Positions 16,680-26,178 of a stretch of 64,000 nucleotides of DNA are shown here, one piece after another; positions within the stretch are counted from its first letter, which is position 1; the number at the start of each line of letters is the position of its first letter. The position numbers and the translations under genes are program-made. The notes beneath the pieces were generated by a model. That model worked only from the letters and a program-made list of their open reading frames with translations, was not told where the DNA came from and searched no databases. Origin of the DNA: Planctomycetota bacterium (lineage in GTDB: Bacteria > Planctomycetota > JACOTG01); assembly GCA_016178505.1 (NCBI GenBank), contig JACOTG010000166.1, positions 1-64,000 on the forward strand. Reading direction: 5' to 3'.

Positions 16680-18021
16680 GCCGCCTCCTTTCGCCGGTGC
16701 GGACTTCGCTCGATCGACGCGTGACGAGTTCGTAGACGATCGCGCGCTTGCCTGCCGACGGGCGAAGCAGCCGGCCCACGCGCTGAACGTGCTCGCGCTC
16801 GCCGAGCGAGCCGCCCACGACGATCGCCACATCGGCCTCGGGGACGTCGAATCCCTCGTTCAAGACTCGGGCAGAGACGAGTGTGCGAAGCTCCCCGCGT
16901 CGAAAGCGATCGAGCGCGTCGTCGCGCTCCGCTTTCCCGATGTCGCACGTGAGGGGCATGACCAAGTGTGTCCGCGAGATCGCATACGCCGTCTCGTTGT
17001 GCGCCGTGAAGACGAGGACGCGATGGTCGCGATGTCGCTCGAGAAGGTTCGCCACCGCGGCGGCCTTGGCGGTCGTGTAAGCGAGCAACCGGCGCGCGCG
17101 GTGCCATGCGGCGATCGCGCGACGTCCCTCCACCGTTCGGCTCGCCGTCGCGATGAAGTCCCCCCACGTGCCGGTCGGCGCCATCTCGCGGAAGCGGCTG
17201 AAGGCGAGCTGGTAGGCGCGACGCTCCGACTCGTAGAGGCGACGTTCGTCGGGCGTCAAGTCGAGCAAGAGGACCGCCACGTCGAAGTCCGCGAGATAAC
17301 GGCCCGCGAGATCCCGCACGCCGAGCTGATAGACCGTGGGCCCGACGAGTGCCTCGAAGCGAGTCGCACCCGGGCCAGGCGGAAGCGGGGTCGCCGTGAG
17401 CCCGAGCCTCGCCGGGGCCGTCGACATCTCGAGCGCTTCGTCACGAACGCCGGCTCCGAAGTGATGGGCTTCGTCCACGATGAGGAGTTCGAATTGGTTT
17501 CCGATGCGCGCCATGTGCCGATATGCAGACTCGACGGTCGCGATCGTGACCGGAGCGAGCACGTGCTCGCCGTCGCCGAGGCAGCCGACGCGACCCCCGT
17601 ACGCGCGCGCGACTTCGTCTCGCCATTGGTGAAGGAGCACGCGAGTCGGCGCGAGACACAGCGTCGGACGACGTGTCGTCGCCATTGCCGCGACCGCGAC
17701 GCGCGTCTTGCCGCTGCCCGTCGGCAGGACGATCAGCCCGCGGCGATCGTTGGCCGTCCACGCGAACAGCGCCGCCTCTTGGTATGGGCGCAATTCGAGC
17801 GTTTCCCACGGACCCGTCTCCGGGCGACTCGTCGGCGCCACGAGATCCTCGACGTCGACACGCTGTCGCTGCAGTGCGTCGACGATGTCGCGATACCGCC
17901 ACGCCGGTGCGCGCCACGACCCGACGCGCGGATCCCACACGACGTTGGCCGCTCGTAAGGCGTCGTTGAGTGGCGCGACCCCGTCCAAGACGATCGTTCC
18001 TCGATCGAAGACGAGCCTCAT
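16642..18021 (-). CDS. XPB/Rad25-type DNA helicase (SF2)
   Basis: 459-aa superfamily 2 helicase of the bacterial/archaeal XPB group. An N-terminal damage-recognition-like region (residues 1-75) precedes the motor. Motifs: Walker A TGSGKT at 101-106, Walker B DEAH at 183-186, motif III GLTATP, and motif VI QRVGRLLRP near the C-terminus. It opens DNA locally by ATP hydrolysis and works with the Bax1-like nuclease encoded directly downstream (38-bp overlap). ATG 18021 is chosen because the frame upstream is antisense to the next gene; its ribosome-binding site is weak. Confidence 0.85.
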   Translation of the reverse strand: MRLVFDRGTIVLDGVAPLNDALRAANVVWDPRVGSWRAPAWRYRDIVDALQRQRVDVEDLVAPTSRPETGPWETLELRPYQEAALFAWTANDRRGLIVLPTGSGKTRVAVAAMATTRRPTLCLAPTRVLLHQWRDEVARAYGGRVGCLGDGEHVLAPVTIATVESAYRHMARIGNQFELLIVDEAHHFGAGVRDEALEMSTAPARLGLTATPLPPGPGATRFEALVGPTVYQLGVRDLAGRYLADFDVAVLLLDLTPDERRLYESERRAYQLAFSRFREMAPTGTWGDFIATASRTVEGRRAIAAWHRARRLLAYTTAKAAAVANLLERHRDHRVLVFTAHNETAYAISRTHLVMPLTCDIGKAERDDALDRFRRGELRTLVSARVLNEGFDVPEADVAIVVGGSLGEREHVQRVGRLLRPSAGKRAIVYELVTRRSSEVRTGERRRRGLDSSRGHSRP

Positions 18022-18153
18022 GCACGAATCAGTCGAGAGGCGCGACGCGAAAGTTACACGCCTCCGAAAGAAATCGCCCTCGAAGATTGACTCGACCGAG
18101 CGACGGCTAGAATGTCGCCGCCGTAAACGAAGCCGGAATGAAGAGGAGGCGCC

Positions 18154-20418
18154 ATGGCTCTCAGCGGAGATCGGTTGTGTCGTGAGACGGTGAGCGCGGC
18201 GCTCGAGTTCGCGCGACGCAAGCCGTGGACGAACTTCGACGACACCGACGCGTTTTTCGTGACGCTGCCGTCCGAGGCACACCCAGCGATTGCCACGATC
18301 CTCGGCTCGGCCGGCGAGGAGTTCGGGTTCGCGCTGTTTCTGGGCGAGAATGCCTACTCCGACCATCAGCGCTTGATCGACGGTGAAGAATCGGCAGACA
18401 ATCTTGGCAAGGAATCGCGGCAGCTCGCGCTCACGCTGACCCCGCTCGGCGAGATCCCGTTGGAGCGTCGCCGATTCCTCGACCGCGCGGGGTTCTCGGG
18501 CCGTCGCGACATCCAGGCCCCCTTCTTCGTGTCGAAAACGCCGGGTCGCCTCGCGGGAGAGATCAATCAAACGGAGGCGATGACGCTTCTCTTCGCGATT
18601 CGCGGCGTGCTCGGCGCGCTCGATCGCGGGCTCCTGACGCGCGACGCGATCTCGCGCGACGACGCGCTGCTGTCGCTCGCGATCAGCGGCGATCCGCGCG
18701 CGCCGGAAGTCGCGTCCACGTTCGTTCCGCGCCCGGCAGATCCGGAGCCAGTCGTCGGCGGGGATTCGCCCACGTACGACTGGTCCGGGCTTCCGAAGAA
18801 GAGCGGTCGATGGCTCGTCGGATTTCCCGTGCTGCCCGTGGCGGCGCCAGGAGACCTGGTCGTCCAGGGATTGGTCGTCGCCGACGAGTCGACGGAACAA
18901 GCCCTCGACGTGTCACCGACCATGGGATGCGATGTCGCTTCCGCCACCCGCATCTTCCACGATCTCGTCACCGGCAAGCGGCGAAGCGTCGACGCCGGAC
19001 TGCCGGAAGAGATCGCCTTCTCCAGTCGCGAACTCTACGACGCGATGTCTTCCGCCCTCATGGCGGCCGGGGTGCGCTGCTCGTTTGAGGCGACGCTGCC
19101 GCTCCTCGACGCGCTGGTCGCCGATTTGCGCGCGTGGTTCGAAGAATCTTCCGGAACCGCAGTCGAGGGCGGCGCCGAAGGTCCGACGGATGACCTCATG
19201 GAATGGAAGTTTGCGGGCCGCGCTCTCGTTCGCCGGATGCTCGTGGCCGCGCAGCGCGACGGCAGTCTCCACAGCGGACGGTCTTACATGCGCTACTTCG
19301 GGAGCGAGGAAGACGGCGAGGATTTTCTCGAAGGAGATCTCGGCGAAGGCGCCGAGCAGGCCTACAAGGAATGGCTATTCGCCGACTACCGGCAGTCGTC
19401 GCAGGCGAAGACGATCGTCGAGCGGCTGCTGCTCGGTCGAACGAGTCGCGAGGAGCGGGCTCTTCTCGAGGCGCGCCAAAACGCGGTGCCGAGTCTCTTT
19501 CGGATCGACGGCGTGCTTCCCGGCGAATCGCTGTCCCTCGTCGATCTCGTGAGCGGCGAGCGCGTCGTTGCGCACGATGTAGCGATGTCGCGGACTAGCC
19601 GGATCGAATTGTGCATTCCAGCGCGCGTCTTTGCGGCCGGGGACTTTCACTTCGTCGCGAAGCTCGGCCCCGCGTTGTTAGCTACGGAAACCGACGAGGC
19701 GATCGAATACCTCGAGACTCTCGGGATGTCGATGACGCACTCTTCGATCGCGCGGCGCGTGCATCTCTTCGGCAGGCTGTGGACGTGGAGAGAGGAGCGG
19801 CGCCGGCGTCCGCTGCCCAGGCTCTGCAACACGGACGGCGATCCGCTCGAGCCGCAGACGGCGCGGTTCGGCGTCACGGATGCCGCGGCCGTGAAGTCGG
19901 CCCTGGGCGGCCGCGCCGACGTCGATTTCGATGACGACGAGAAATGCTGGACGTGGTTTCGCGAAGGCCCGCCGCGCGGGACTGCCCTCGGCGATCGCAC
20001 GCTCCTCGGACGCATCGAGTTTCGCGGCGACGAGCTTCGGCTCGAGGTCAACTCGAGCGCGCGCCTCGAGCGCGCGCGGACCTGGCTCGAGGCGATCGCC
20101 GGCGTCCGGTTCATTGGCAGGTTCACGCATCCGATCGACCTCGACGCGATGCGGTCCGGCCCGCGGCGGGAGCCGGACGAGATCACGCCGGAATTCGCGG
20201 CCGCGGCGAACGCGACGATGCGCGAGCACTATCTGCACTGGATCGACGAGCCCATCCCGGCGCTCGACGGCCGCACGCCTCGCGAGGTCTGCCGCACGCC
20301 GGAAGGTCGGGACCGCGTCGCCGTCATGATCCGCACGATGCCGTCGCCGGTCGGCTCGCTCGGCGACCACGTGGAGGTCCCCCGCGACGAGATGCTTCGC
20401 GCGCTCGGGATCGAGTGA
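18154..20418 (+). CDS. 754-aa protein of unknown function with MbcA/ParS-like C-terminus
   Basis: Large soluble protein without signal peptide or membrane segments. The N-terminal third is a mixed alpha/beta region. A central stretch around residues 300-440 is helical with acidic loops. The C-terminus (about residues 690-725) reads HWIDEPIPALDGRTPREVCR, a short motif that also ends Xre/MbcA/ParS-type antitoxins and many SEC-C proteins (a Pro-x-Leu-x-Gly-x-Thr-Pro-Arg core). The block before it (PLEPQTARFGV to WLEAIAGVRFIG) also occurs in SEC-C-type proteins in my recollection. ATG 18154 has GAGGAGG upstream. Divergent from the XPB gene; role unknown. Confidence 0.6.
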   Translation: MALSGDRLCRETVSAALEFARRKPWTNFDDTDAFFVTLPSEAHPAIATILGSAGEEFGFALFLGENAYSDHQRLIDGEESADNLGKESRQLALTLTPLGEIPLERRRFLDRAGFSGRRDIQAPFFVSKTPGRLAGEINQTEAMTLLFAIRGVLGALDRGLLTRDAISRDDALLSLAISGDPRAPEVASTFVPRPADPEPVVGGDSPTYDWSGLPKKSGRWLVGFPVLPVAAPGDLVVQGLVVADESTEQALDVSPTMGCDVASATRIFHDLVTGKRRSVDAGLPEEIAFSSRELYDAMSSALMAAGVRCSFEATLPLLDALVADLRAWFEESSGTAVEGGAEGPTDDLMEWKFAGRALVRRMLVAAQRDGSLHSGRSYMRYFGSEEDGEDFLEGDLGEGAEQAYKEWLFADYRQSSQAKTIVERLLLGRTSREERALLEARQNAVPSLFRIDGVLPGESLSLVDLVSGERVVAHDVAMSRTSRIELCIPARVFAAGDFHFVAKLGPALLATETDEAIEYLETLGMSMTHSSIARRVHLFGRLWTWREERRRRPLPRLCNTDGDPLEPQTARFGVTDAAAVKSALGGRADVDFDDDEKCWTWFREGPPRGTALGDRTLLGRIEFRGDELRLEVNSSARLERARTWLEAIAGVRFIGRFTHPIDLDAMRSGPRREPDEITPEFAAAANATMREHYLHWIDEPIPALDGRTPREVCRTPEGRDRVAVMIRTMPSPVGSLGDHVEVPRDEMLRALGIE

Positions 20419-20714
20419 GGGATGTGCCGGCGCCGAGCCTCCGACGTCGGCGCAGTCCGCGTCACGAGGACGGACACCCATACACCTTCTCGATCGTGCT
20501 CCGGTTCCACGCGAGGTCGTCGTGCACGACGTGCCTGAAACATTCCACGCCACCGATTGCAGCTTCGACCGACTCTCTCTCCATCGTTCTGTGCAATCGG
20601 ATCGCTCGGCGCGCCGGCGCGCCGGTGTGATTTCGGAATTCAAGTGTCTATACTCCTTCAGTTCGTGTGATTTCATGCGGCTCGGACCGACGAACAACTC
20701 GGTGCGGAGTTCCC

Positions 20715-21017
20715 GTGTCACGACGAACGATTCAACAGCAATTCGATGCGCTTGCCGAGTGGTGGCGAGCCGAGACGCGTCATCTCTCGTCCGTCACGCA
20801 AATGGTCACCCATCCCGCGTATCAGCGAATCATCGGTAAGGGCCAGGTCGTCGTGCCGATCCTGCTCCGAGAGCTTCGAAAGCGTCCGGACCACTGGTTT
20901 TGGGCGCTGAAAGCAATCACCGGCGAGGATCCGGTTCGTCCTGAAGACAGAGGGAAACTGCCCGCGATGGCGAACGCATGGCTCGAATGGGGCCGAACGC
21001 ACGGCTTCGAATGCTGA
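20715..21017 (+). CDS. small protein, first gene of a two-gene cassette
   Basis: 100-aa soluble protein, GTG 20715 with CGGAG upstream. Characteristic segments are ALAEWWRAETRHLSS, VVVPILLRELRK and PDHWFWALKAITGEDPV. I recall this family repeatedly next to the NCIAWA-type protein that follows here, but no function is established to my knowledge. It overlaps the next gene by 7 bp, so both are probably made together. The layout (two small overlapping genes in an accessory region) resembles a toxin-antitoxin or immunity pair, but no sequence motif proves that. Confidence 0.65.
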   Translation: MSRRTIQQQFDALAEWWRAETRHLSSVTQMVTHPAYQRIIGKGQVVVPILLRELRKRPDHWFWALKAITGEDPVRPEDRGKLPAMANAWLEWGRTHGFEC

Positions 21018-21448
21018 GAGATCCACGCCTCGAAAAGTACTTTCCAAATCTTGCCGGAACCGGCTACGAGATAACGAGCCCCGAGGATGCGGGCTATAAC
21101 TGCATTGCTTGGGCCGCGGGTGACTCCAGTTCATGGTGGGAACCGGACCCGATGAACGTGTCCTATTGGCCGGCCGAAGCGCCTCGAGAGATCTCCACCG
21201 AGGCTTTCATCGATGCGTTCAAGGTACTCGGATTCTCACCGTGCGACTCGGCGGACGAGCAGGATGGAATCGAGAAGCTTGCTTTGTTCGTCAATTCCAG
21301 CGGAGAACCCACGCACATGGCGCGGCAACTTCCGAACGGCAAGTGGTCGAGCAAGCTCGGGAAGTCCTACGACATCGAGCACGCATTCAACGGACTTGCG
21401 GGCTCCGCCTACGGAACGATCGTGGTGTTGCTCGCCCGTGCGTGTTGA
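21011..21448 (+). CDS. DUF7689-like protein, second gene of the cassette
   Basis: 145-aa protein with the family hallmarks YNCIAWAAGD near residues 30-39, a WWEPDP loop, HMARQLPNGKWSSKLGKS and the conserved DIEHAFNGL near the C-terminus. The Cys and His in NCIAWA and HMARQ could form a catalytic pair, as in papain-like or NlpC-like folds; this is a guess from spacing and not shown. ATG 21011 overlaps the previous stop; ATG 20978 is also in frame. Function unknown. Confidence 0.65.
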   Translation: MLRDPRLEKYFPNLAGTGYEITSPEDAGYNCIAWAAGDSSSWWEPDPMNVSYWPAEAPREISTEAFIDAFKVLGFSPCDSADEQDGIEKLALFVNSSGEPTHMARQLPNGKWSSKLGKSYDIEHAFNGLAGSAYGTIVVLLARAC

Positions 21449-21736
21449 TCTTTCGAGAGTGAATCCAACGATTCTTCCAGCCACAAAGCAGCGAATAGAT
21501 TTGCTGGGTACCGTCCACGCGCGCTTGTCGGGTACGGAGCCAGCCTGCGAGACACCTGGACGTGACCCTCGCCAGCTTCTACTGCCTTGAAGTTTCCGTT
21601 CACCCGAAGAGAATCAGCGCGTTCGTGTCCCACGCCGGGGTTCAGGAGAATGCCCGTGCCGACTTCCGACTATGCATGGCTCGCGATCGGTCCGAGTTCA
21701 CTCGATCGCGAGCCCATCGCTGGAGGATCCTGAACG

Positions 21737-22309
21737 ATGTCCACGCAGCGCTGCTCGGTGACGCCTCACCCAATCGACACGATTCTGGCGTGGGTGAAGT
21801 CGGGCGAGATCGCCATTCCTGAGATCCAGCGCCCGTTCGTTTGGGATGCGACGAAGGTCCGCAACCTGCTCGACTCCCTGTATCAGGGCTACCCGATTGG
21901 ATACCTCATCGCGTGGCGCAACCCGACCGTCAAGCTCAAGGACGGCACGTCATCGGCGGGGAAACGCATCCTGATCGACGGCCAGCAGCGCGTGACGGCT
22001 CTCATGGCGGCGCTGCTCGGGCGCGAAGTGATGACCAAGGACTACGAGACGGTCCGAATCAAGATCGCTTTCCACCCGCAGGAAGAGCGGTTCGAAACCG
22101 CGAACCCCGCCATCCGGAAAGACGTTGCCTGGATCGAAGACATGGCCGAGGTTTTCGCGCCCGACGCCAGCCTGTCCGAACTCACCGACCTTCACATGAA
22201 CTGCGTGCCCGACGCATTGCTTGAAAGCGAGATGCCGTACGACGACTTCCTCGAAACGCGGCGCAAGATGATGGCTCTCAAGATCAAGCAATGGTTCGAG
22301 GCGCTGTAG
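21737..22309 (+). pseudogene. DUF262 (GmrSD/ParB-like) protein with internal deletion
   Basis: 190 residues. The first ~160 are the N-terminal DUF262 domain, including [10 protein letters not shown] and the nucleotide-binding/hydrolysis motif DGQQR. The last ~30 ([35 protein letters not shown]) are the extreme C-terminus of the same family. Full-length members are usually 550-600 residues, so the middle has been deleted in frame, with the junction near 22195. GGAGG lies upstream of ATG 21737. DUF262 proteins are common in defence islands as type IV-like restriction enzymes; this one cannot be functional. Confidence 0.65.
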
Positions 22310-22337
22310 TGGTCTCCACAGCCGAACGCGCGATTCG

Positions 22338-23060
22338 ATGACACCGACCGACACGACCTCCGTTCCCCGCGTCGGCATGTTCGCGACGGTTCGCAATCGG
22401 CGCGGCGTCGTCGCCGCCGTTGAGCCATTCGACGGGCATGACGGGCGCATCCATCTGGTCCATCTCGAGTACAAGGACGACCAGCTCCCGATCGAAGAGC
22501 GCTTGCTGTGGGAGCTCGAGCCGAAACGCCACGTCCTCGAACCGACCGCGCTCCCGAATGCCGCGAAGGACGACCCGATGCCGGCCGACGACTTCGACGC
22601 GCTCCTTCGCGCGTGCCGATGGACGGCGGCGACGCCCTTTCTAGATCCGGATGGCGACGGGCCGCTCGCCAGCCTCCCGATCTCGAGCCCGTTTCACGGG
22701 GCCGTTCAGATCGACGACTTCCAGCTCGTCCCGCTCCTGAAAGCGCTACGCATGCCGCGCGTGAACCTGCTCATCGCGGACGACGTCGGCCTCGGAAAGA
22801 CGATCGAAGCCGGCCTGATCCTATCTGAGCTGCTCCTGCGTCGACGCATCCAGCGCGTGCTGATCCTCACGCCGGCTTCACTGCGCCTCCAATGGCGCGA
22901 CGAGATGCGCCACAAGTTCTCGCTGTCGTTCGATATCCTCGACCGTGACGAGACTCACTCGCTTCGGCGCCGCCTCGGCATGGACGCGAACCCCTGGCGC
23001 TCATTCAGCCGAATCATCGCGTCATGCCACTCTCTGCGGCAGCCGGGCGTCCGCGATCGA
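22338..23060 (+). pseudogene. drmD: 5' remnant of DISARM drmD (SNF2-type helicase)
   Basis: About 240 residues that match the N-terminus of the class 1 DISARM helicase DrmD as I know it: VGMFATVRNRRGVVAAVEPF, SSPFHGAVQIDDFQLVPLLK and the Walker A region LIADDVGLGKTIEAG (Lys154). The Walker B DEAH box and everything beyond are missing. Similarity stops at LRQPGVRDR near 23060, where another frame takes over with the end of a different helicase. Fusion by deletion is the simplest explanation. No drmMI, drmA, drmB or drmC is present nearby. Confidence 0.6.
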
Positions 23061-23778
23061 ACAGCCTCAGCGCGGCCCGCATCCAGAGAGAGCCGAGGTC
23101 GCTGCCCTCAACCACGTGCTCGAAGATCGCAAGACGATTCCCAACGACCGAGGGGTTTTCTTCGAAGAGACGTGGCGGCTTCATCCCAGCATCTGCGCGT
23201 TCACCTCGGAGTTGTATTACGACGGCCGGCTATGGTCTCGATCCGGATGCGAGCGGCAAGCAATCAAAGGCGACACGCCGTTCGCGGGAAGTCGCCTCGT
23301 CTACGTACCGGTCGAACACGACGGAAACCAGAACAGCTCGAGCGAAGAAGTCGCTGCGATCGTGCGCATCGTGGATCACCTCGTGAAGGCGGGCGTGAAG
23401 TGGGTCAACGCGGATGGGGAGGCTGAGCCACTCAACCACGGACACATGTTGGCCGTTGCGCCCTACAACGCCCAAGTCGGCGCCCTCTCCGACCGATTGC
23501 CAGGCGTCAACGTCGGCACGGTGGACAAGTTCCAGGGACAGCAGGCGCCGGTCGTCATCTATTCGATGGCAAGTTCCTCCGCCGAAGACGCGCCGCGCGG
23601 GATGGGCTTCCTTTTCGATCCGCACCGCATGAACGTCGCGACGAGCCGCGCGCGCTGCATTTGCATCCTCGTCGCATCGCCGCGACTCATGGAGCCCGAC
23701 TGCCGCACGCCAGAGCAAATGCGCTGGGCGAACGGGCTGTGTCGATCCCGAGAGCTTGCGACCATCGTGGTGGTCTGA
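23059..23778 (+). pseudogene. 3' remnant of a TM0106-type RecB-nuclease/helicase
   Basis: 240 residues equal to the C-terminal AAA_12 (UvrD-like) half of TM0106-family nuclease-helicases: a TIPNDRGVFFEETWRLHPS block, LAVAPYNAQVGALSDRLPG, the motif V region VGTVDKFQGQQAPVVIYSM, and motif VI NVATSRAR near the end. The N-terminal RecB-like nuclease and Walker A are missing, and the frame enters directly from the drmD remnant with no start codon of its own. The C-terminus (RSRELATIVVV) appears intact. Confidence 0.6.
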
Positions 23779-23949
23779 AGCGCAGGTCTCGGACTTCGTT
23801 TCGAGTTCGAAGCGAAAGGGACGCGAGTCATGATCAACGTGCAATCGGAAACGCGCCACACGGCGGATCGTGGCGAAAAGATGAGCCGCGAGCGCCGCGC
23901 CGGTTCGGCGAACGCGCCGATCCGACACCATCGATGACGGGAGCGAGGC

Positions 23950-24321
23950 ATGGTCGAGTTCCACAGGATTTGGATCGAGCAATGCGCGGCCGCGCGCGGG
24001 ATTGGGGAAGAGTTCGGTGCCGAGAAGGCGATGGGCTACCTGATCGGCGAGAAGCTGCTCAACTTCGTGCGGGCGGCAGACACGCATCCGGAGTTCGCAG
24101 CGGAGTTGCCAAAGTTCGTCGCCGCGGTGAAACGGATGTTCGAGCCAGACCAGATCCGGGAGTATCTCGAGAACATCCGCCGGGTGGGTCCGTTCGGCCA
24201 CATCGGATCGGACGAGGAGGTCGAGTTCATGCGGACGGCGGGCATGGTCGACCCCGATCCCCTCTCCGGTGCCGAAGACGCGATCCTCGCGGAGCGGATC
24301 AAGGAACTGCTGCTCCCATGA
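23950..24321 (+). CDS. hypothetical protein, conserved pair with the next gene
   Basis: 123-aa soluble helical protein beginning VEFHRIWIEQCAAARGIGEE, with FGAEKAMGYLIGEKLLNFV as the best conserved block. ATG 23950 follows GGGAGCGAGGC. The stop overlaps the next start (ATGA at 24318-24321). I have seen proteins of this type in varied bacteria but know no function. It begins just after the helicase remnants and appears intact. Confidence 0.6.
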   Translation: MVEFHRIWIEQCAAARGIGEEFGAEKAMGYLIGEKLLNFVRAADTHPEFAAELPKFVAAVKRMFEPDQIREYLENIRRVGPFGHIGSDEEVEFMRTAGMVDPDPLSGAEDAILAERIKELLLP

Positions 24322-24692
24322 TGACACCACAGTGTTTCATCGGGACGTGGCGAATCGTCGAGATGGAGACTTGGGATGCCGACGCCTTCGACCTCGCCGG
24401 TCCGGCCCACTTCACATTCGCGAAGGACGGGTTCGGCAGGTTTCGGTTCATCGCGGTCGAGGGGGACATGGACTGCCGCTTCGTCGAGCGCGATGGGAAG
24501 CCGTTTGTGGAGTTTTCGTGGTCCGGGAACGACGAGAGCGACGCCGCGAGCGGCCGCGGCTGGGCCACTGTCGACGGCGACGCGATGACGGGGCGGATCT
24601 TCATTCACGATGGTGACGACTCGGCGTTCACGGCGAAGCGTGGTGGCGACGTCGAAGTGAAGCGCCGAACACCGAGGCGGAATCATCAATGA
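24318..24692 (+). CDS. hypothetical protein, lipocalin-like length and strand pattern
   Basis: 124-aa protein translationally coupled to the gene before it (ATGA). Strongly patterned beta sequence: FIGTWRIVEMETWDADAFDL, GPAHFTFAKDGFGRFRFIAV, DCRFVERDGKPFVEFSWSGN, then TGRIFIHDGDDSAFTA. The alternating strands and small size suggest a small beta-barrel, but this is inference. No signal peptide. The family is conserved and, to my knowledge, unnamed. Confidence 0.6.
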   Translation: MMTPQCFIGTWRIVEMETWDADAFDLAGPAHFTFAKDGFGRFRFIAVEGDMDCRFVERDGKPFVEFSWSGNDESDAASGRGWATVDGDAMTGRIFIHDGDDSAFTAKRGGDVEVKRRTPRRNHQ

Positions 24693-24966
24693 AGCCCACG
24701 ATCCCGTGCAGAACAGAAATCTGAAGTCTCGAGTTACCCGGGACGCCGCTCCGGAACGGATCAGCGGTTCGGCCTTTTCATCCGTCCGTGAGCTACGAGA
24801 CGGGGAGCAACGCTCGGCAGTGGGCGAGGTAGCCGCGTGTCACTCCCGATCGGCGGTGGCCTGCCGCGGATCTCTGGAGGTCGCGACGGCGCGTCCATAG
24901 AATCTCCCCCTCAACGGCTTCGAGCGCTTCATTGAAGAGCGCCTTCCCTTCCACTTGCGAGGTCTG

Positions 24967-25752
24967 ATGCGATTCACTCTGCTGCTCGTCGGTCTTGCCG
25001 CGTTCGTGCCCGCGCCGCAATCCGCGAAACCGAAATCGGAGGCGCGCGCGGACCTGCGCGTCGCGCCGTACGCCGACGCGCTCCCGCTCCCGCCGCCCGC
25101 CACGGGATTCCGCCGCGTGTACGTCGTGCGGCACGGGCAGTCGGTCGGGAACGTGACTCCCGACGACTCGAAGCTCACCGACGCGGAGAAAGACCACCTC
25201 ACCGAGAAGGGCCGCGCCGAAGCCGTCGCCGCCGGCGAACTCTTGAAAGAGCTTCACGTGGCTGCGCTCGACGTCTCGCCGATGCAGCGCGCTCAGGAGA
25301 CCGCGATCGCGATCGGCGGGTGCTATCCCCGCCGATCCCCGCCGCGCATCGTGACGCAGGACGGATGGCGCGGGCTCACCATCGGCAAGCCGACGAACCC
25401 GGCGACCCCGGCGCTCGCCGAGCTCGCGGCGGCCTGGCGCGACGGAAAGGACCCGCGCCTCGCCGGCGGCGAAACGCTCGCCGAGCTGGCGGCGCGTGCG
25501 AAAAGACGCGCGTTGGAGATCGCGGCCGATGAGGCCGCGAGCCCGCCGCCGATCGCGATCGTCGCGCACTCCGAGATCGTCGCGGCGTGGCTCGCCGATT
25601 TCGACGCGGCGGCGCTGCCAAAGCTCGTCGCCAGCTTGCGGATCCCGAACGGCGCGATCGCCGCGTTCGACCTGCAGTCGGGCGCCGAGCTGCACGTGAA
25701 GCGGCTCGGCCTGTTCGCACCCGAGGAAAAACCACCGGCGGCGCCGAAGTAA
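24967..25752 (+). CDS. secreted histidine phosphatase family protein
   Basis: 261-aa phosphatase of the phosphoglycerate-mutase-like superfamily. A signal peptide (residues 1-18) directs export. The catalytic RHG motif is at VVRHGQSVGN (His near residue 56), followed by SPMQRAQETA, which carries the second phosphate-binding Arg, then a GETLAELAARAKRR block and VAHSEI with the second catalytic His. The substrate is unknown; secreted relatives act on phospho-sugars or phosphoproteins. ATG 24967 is the start giving a clean signal peptide. Confidence 0.8.
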   Translation: MRFTLLLVGLAAFVPAPQSAKPKSEARADLRVAPYADALPLPPPATGFRRVYVVRHGQSVGNVTPDDSKLTDAEKDHLTEKGRAEAVAAGELLKELHVAALDVSPMQRAQETAIAIGGCYPRRSPPRIVTQDGWRGLTIGKPTNPATPALAELAAAWRDGKDPRLAGGETLAELAARAKRRALEIAADEAASPPPIAIVAHSEIVAAWLADFDAAALPKLVASLRIPNGAIAAFDLQSGAELHVKRLGLFAPEEKPPAAPK

Positions 25753-25917
25753 CGCAGCGTCGAACTCGCTCAACGATTCAGCGGATTCCGGTTGATCCAG
25801 TGGAGGCCGCGGCTCGTCAGGAAGAACGAGCCTTTGGGTACTTTTCGCAGCCCGGACCGGGAATGCGCCGGCGTGCTCCGTTCCTTCGAGCGCTAGGACC
25901 TCGGGCTTGGGATTCGA

Positions 25918-26178
25918 TCAGTCGTACGACACGGGTTTGGCATCGGGCCGGCGAAACGGCCGCACCATGAGCACGTGCTTCTGCTCGTCGCTTTCGATGA
26001 GGAACCGCTCGGACGAGTCGTTCATGCGGCGAATCGTTCGCGTGCCCCAGCGCGAATTAGAGACTTGCCGCCACAGCGTCGCATCCGTGCTCAAGAGCAG
26101 CCGTGAGACCCTGTCGCGCCGCAACGCTTCGACGCTTTGCCGGAAATTCCACCAAGGGGTGTGACGGGCGAGGGGCGT
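25918..26178 (-). pseudogene. 3' gene fragment, family unknown
   Basis: The minus strand has about 86 residues of protein-like sequence (HTPWWNFRQSVEALRRD, LLLSTDATLWRQVSNSRWG, then KHVLMVRPFRRPDAKPVSYD and TGA). The frame is closed by a stop about 60 codons upstream and no start codon with a ribosome-binding site exists between, so only the C-terminal part remains. I do not recognise the family. Confidence 0.35.

Noticed and set aside
21015-21017. TGA after Cys at the end of the 20715-21017 gene as Sec
   Set aside because: The following frame is not conserved-looking and the real next gene overlaps in another frame.
21533-21545. GGTACGGAGCCAG as a further copy of the dispersed element
   Set aside because: Only about 11 bases match and neither the core nor the other end is present.
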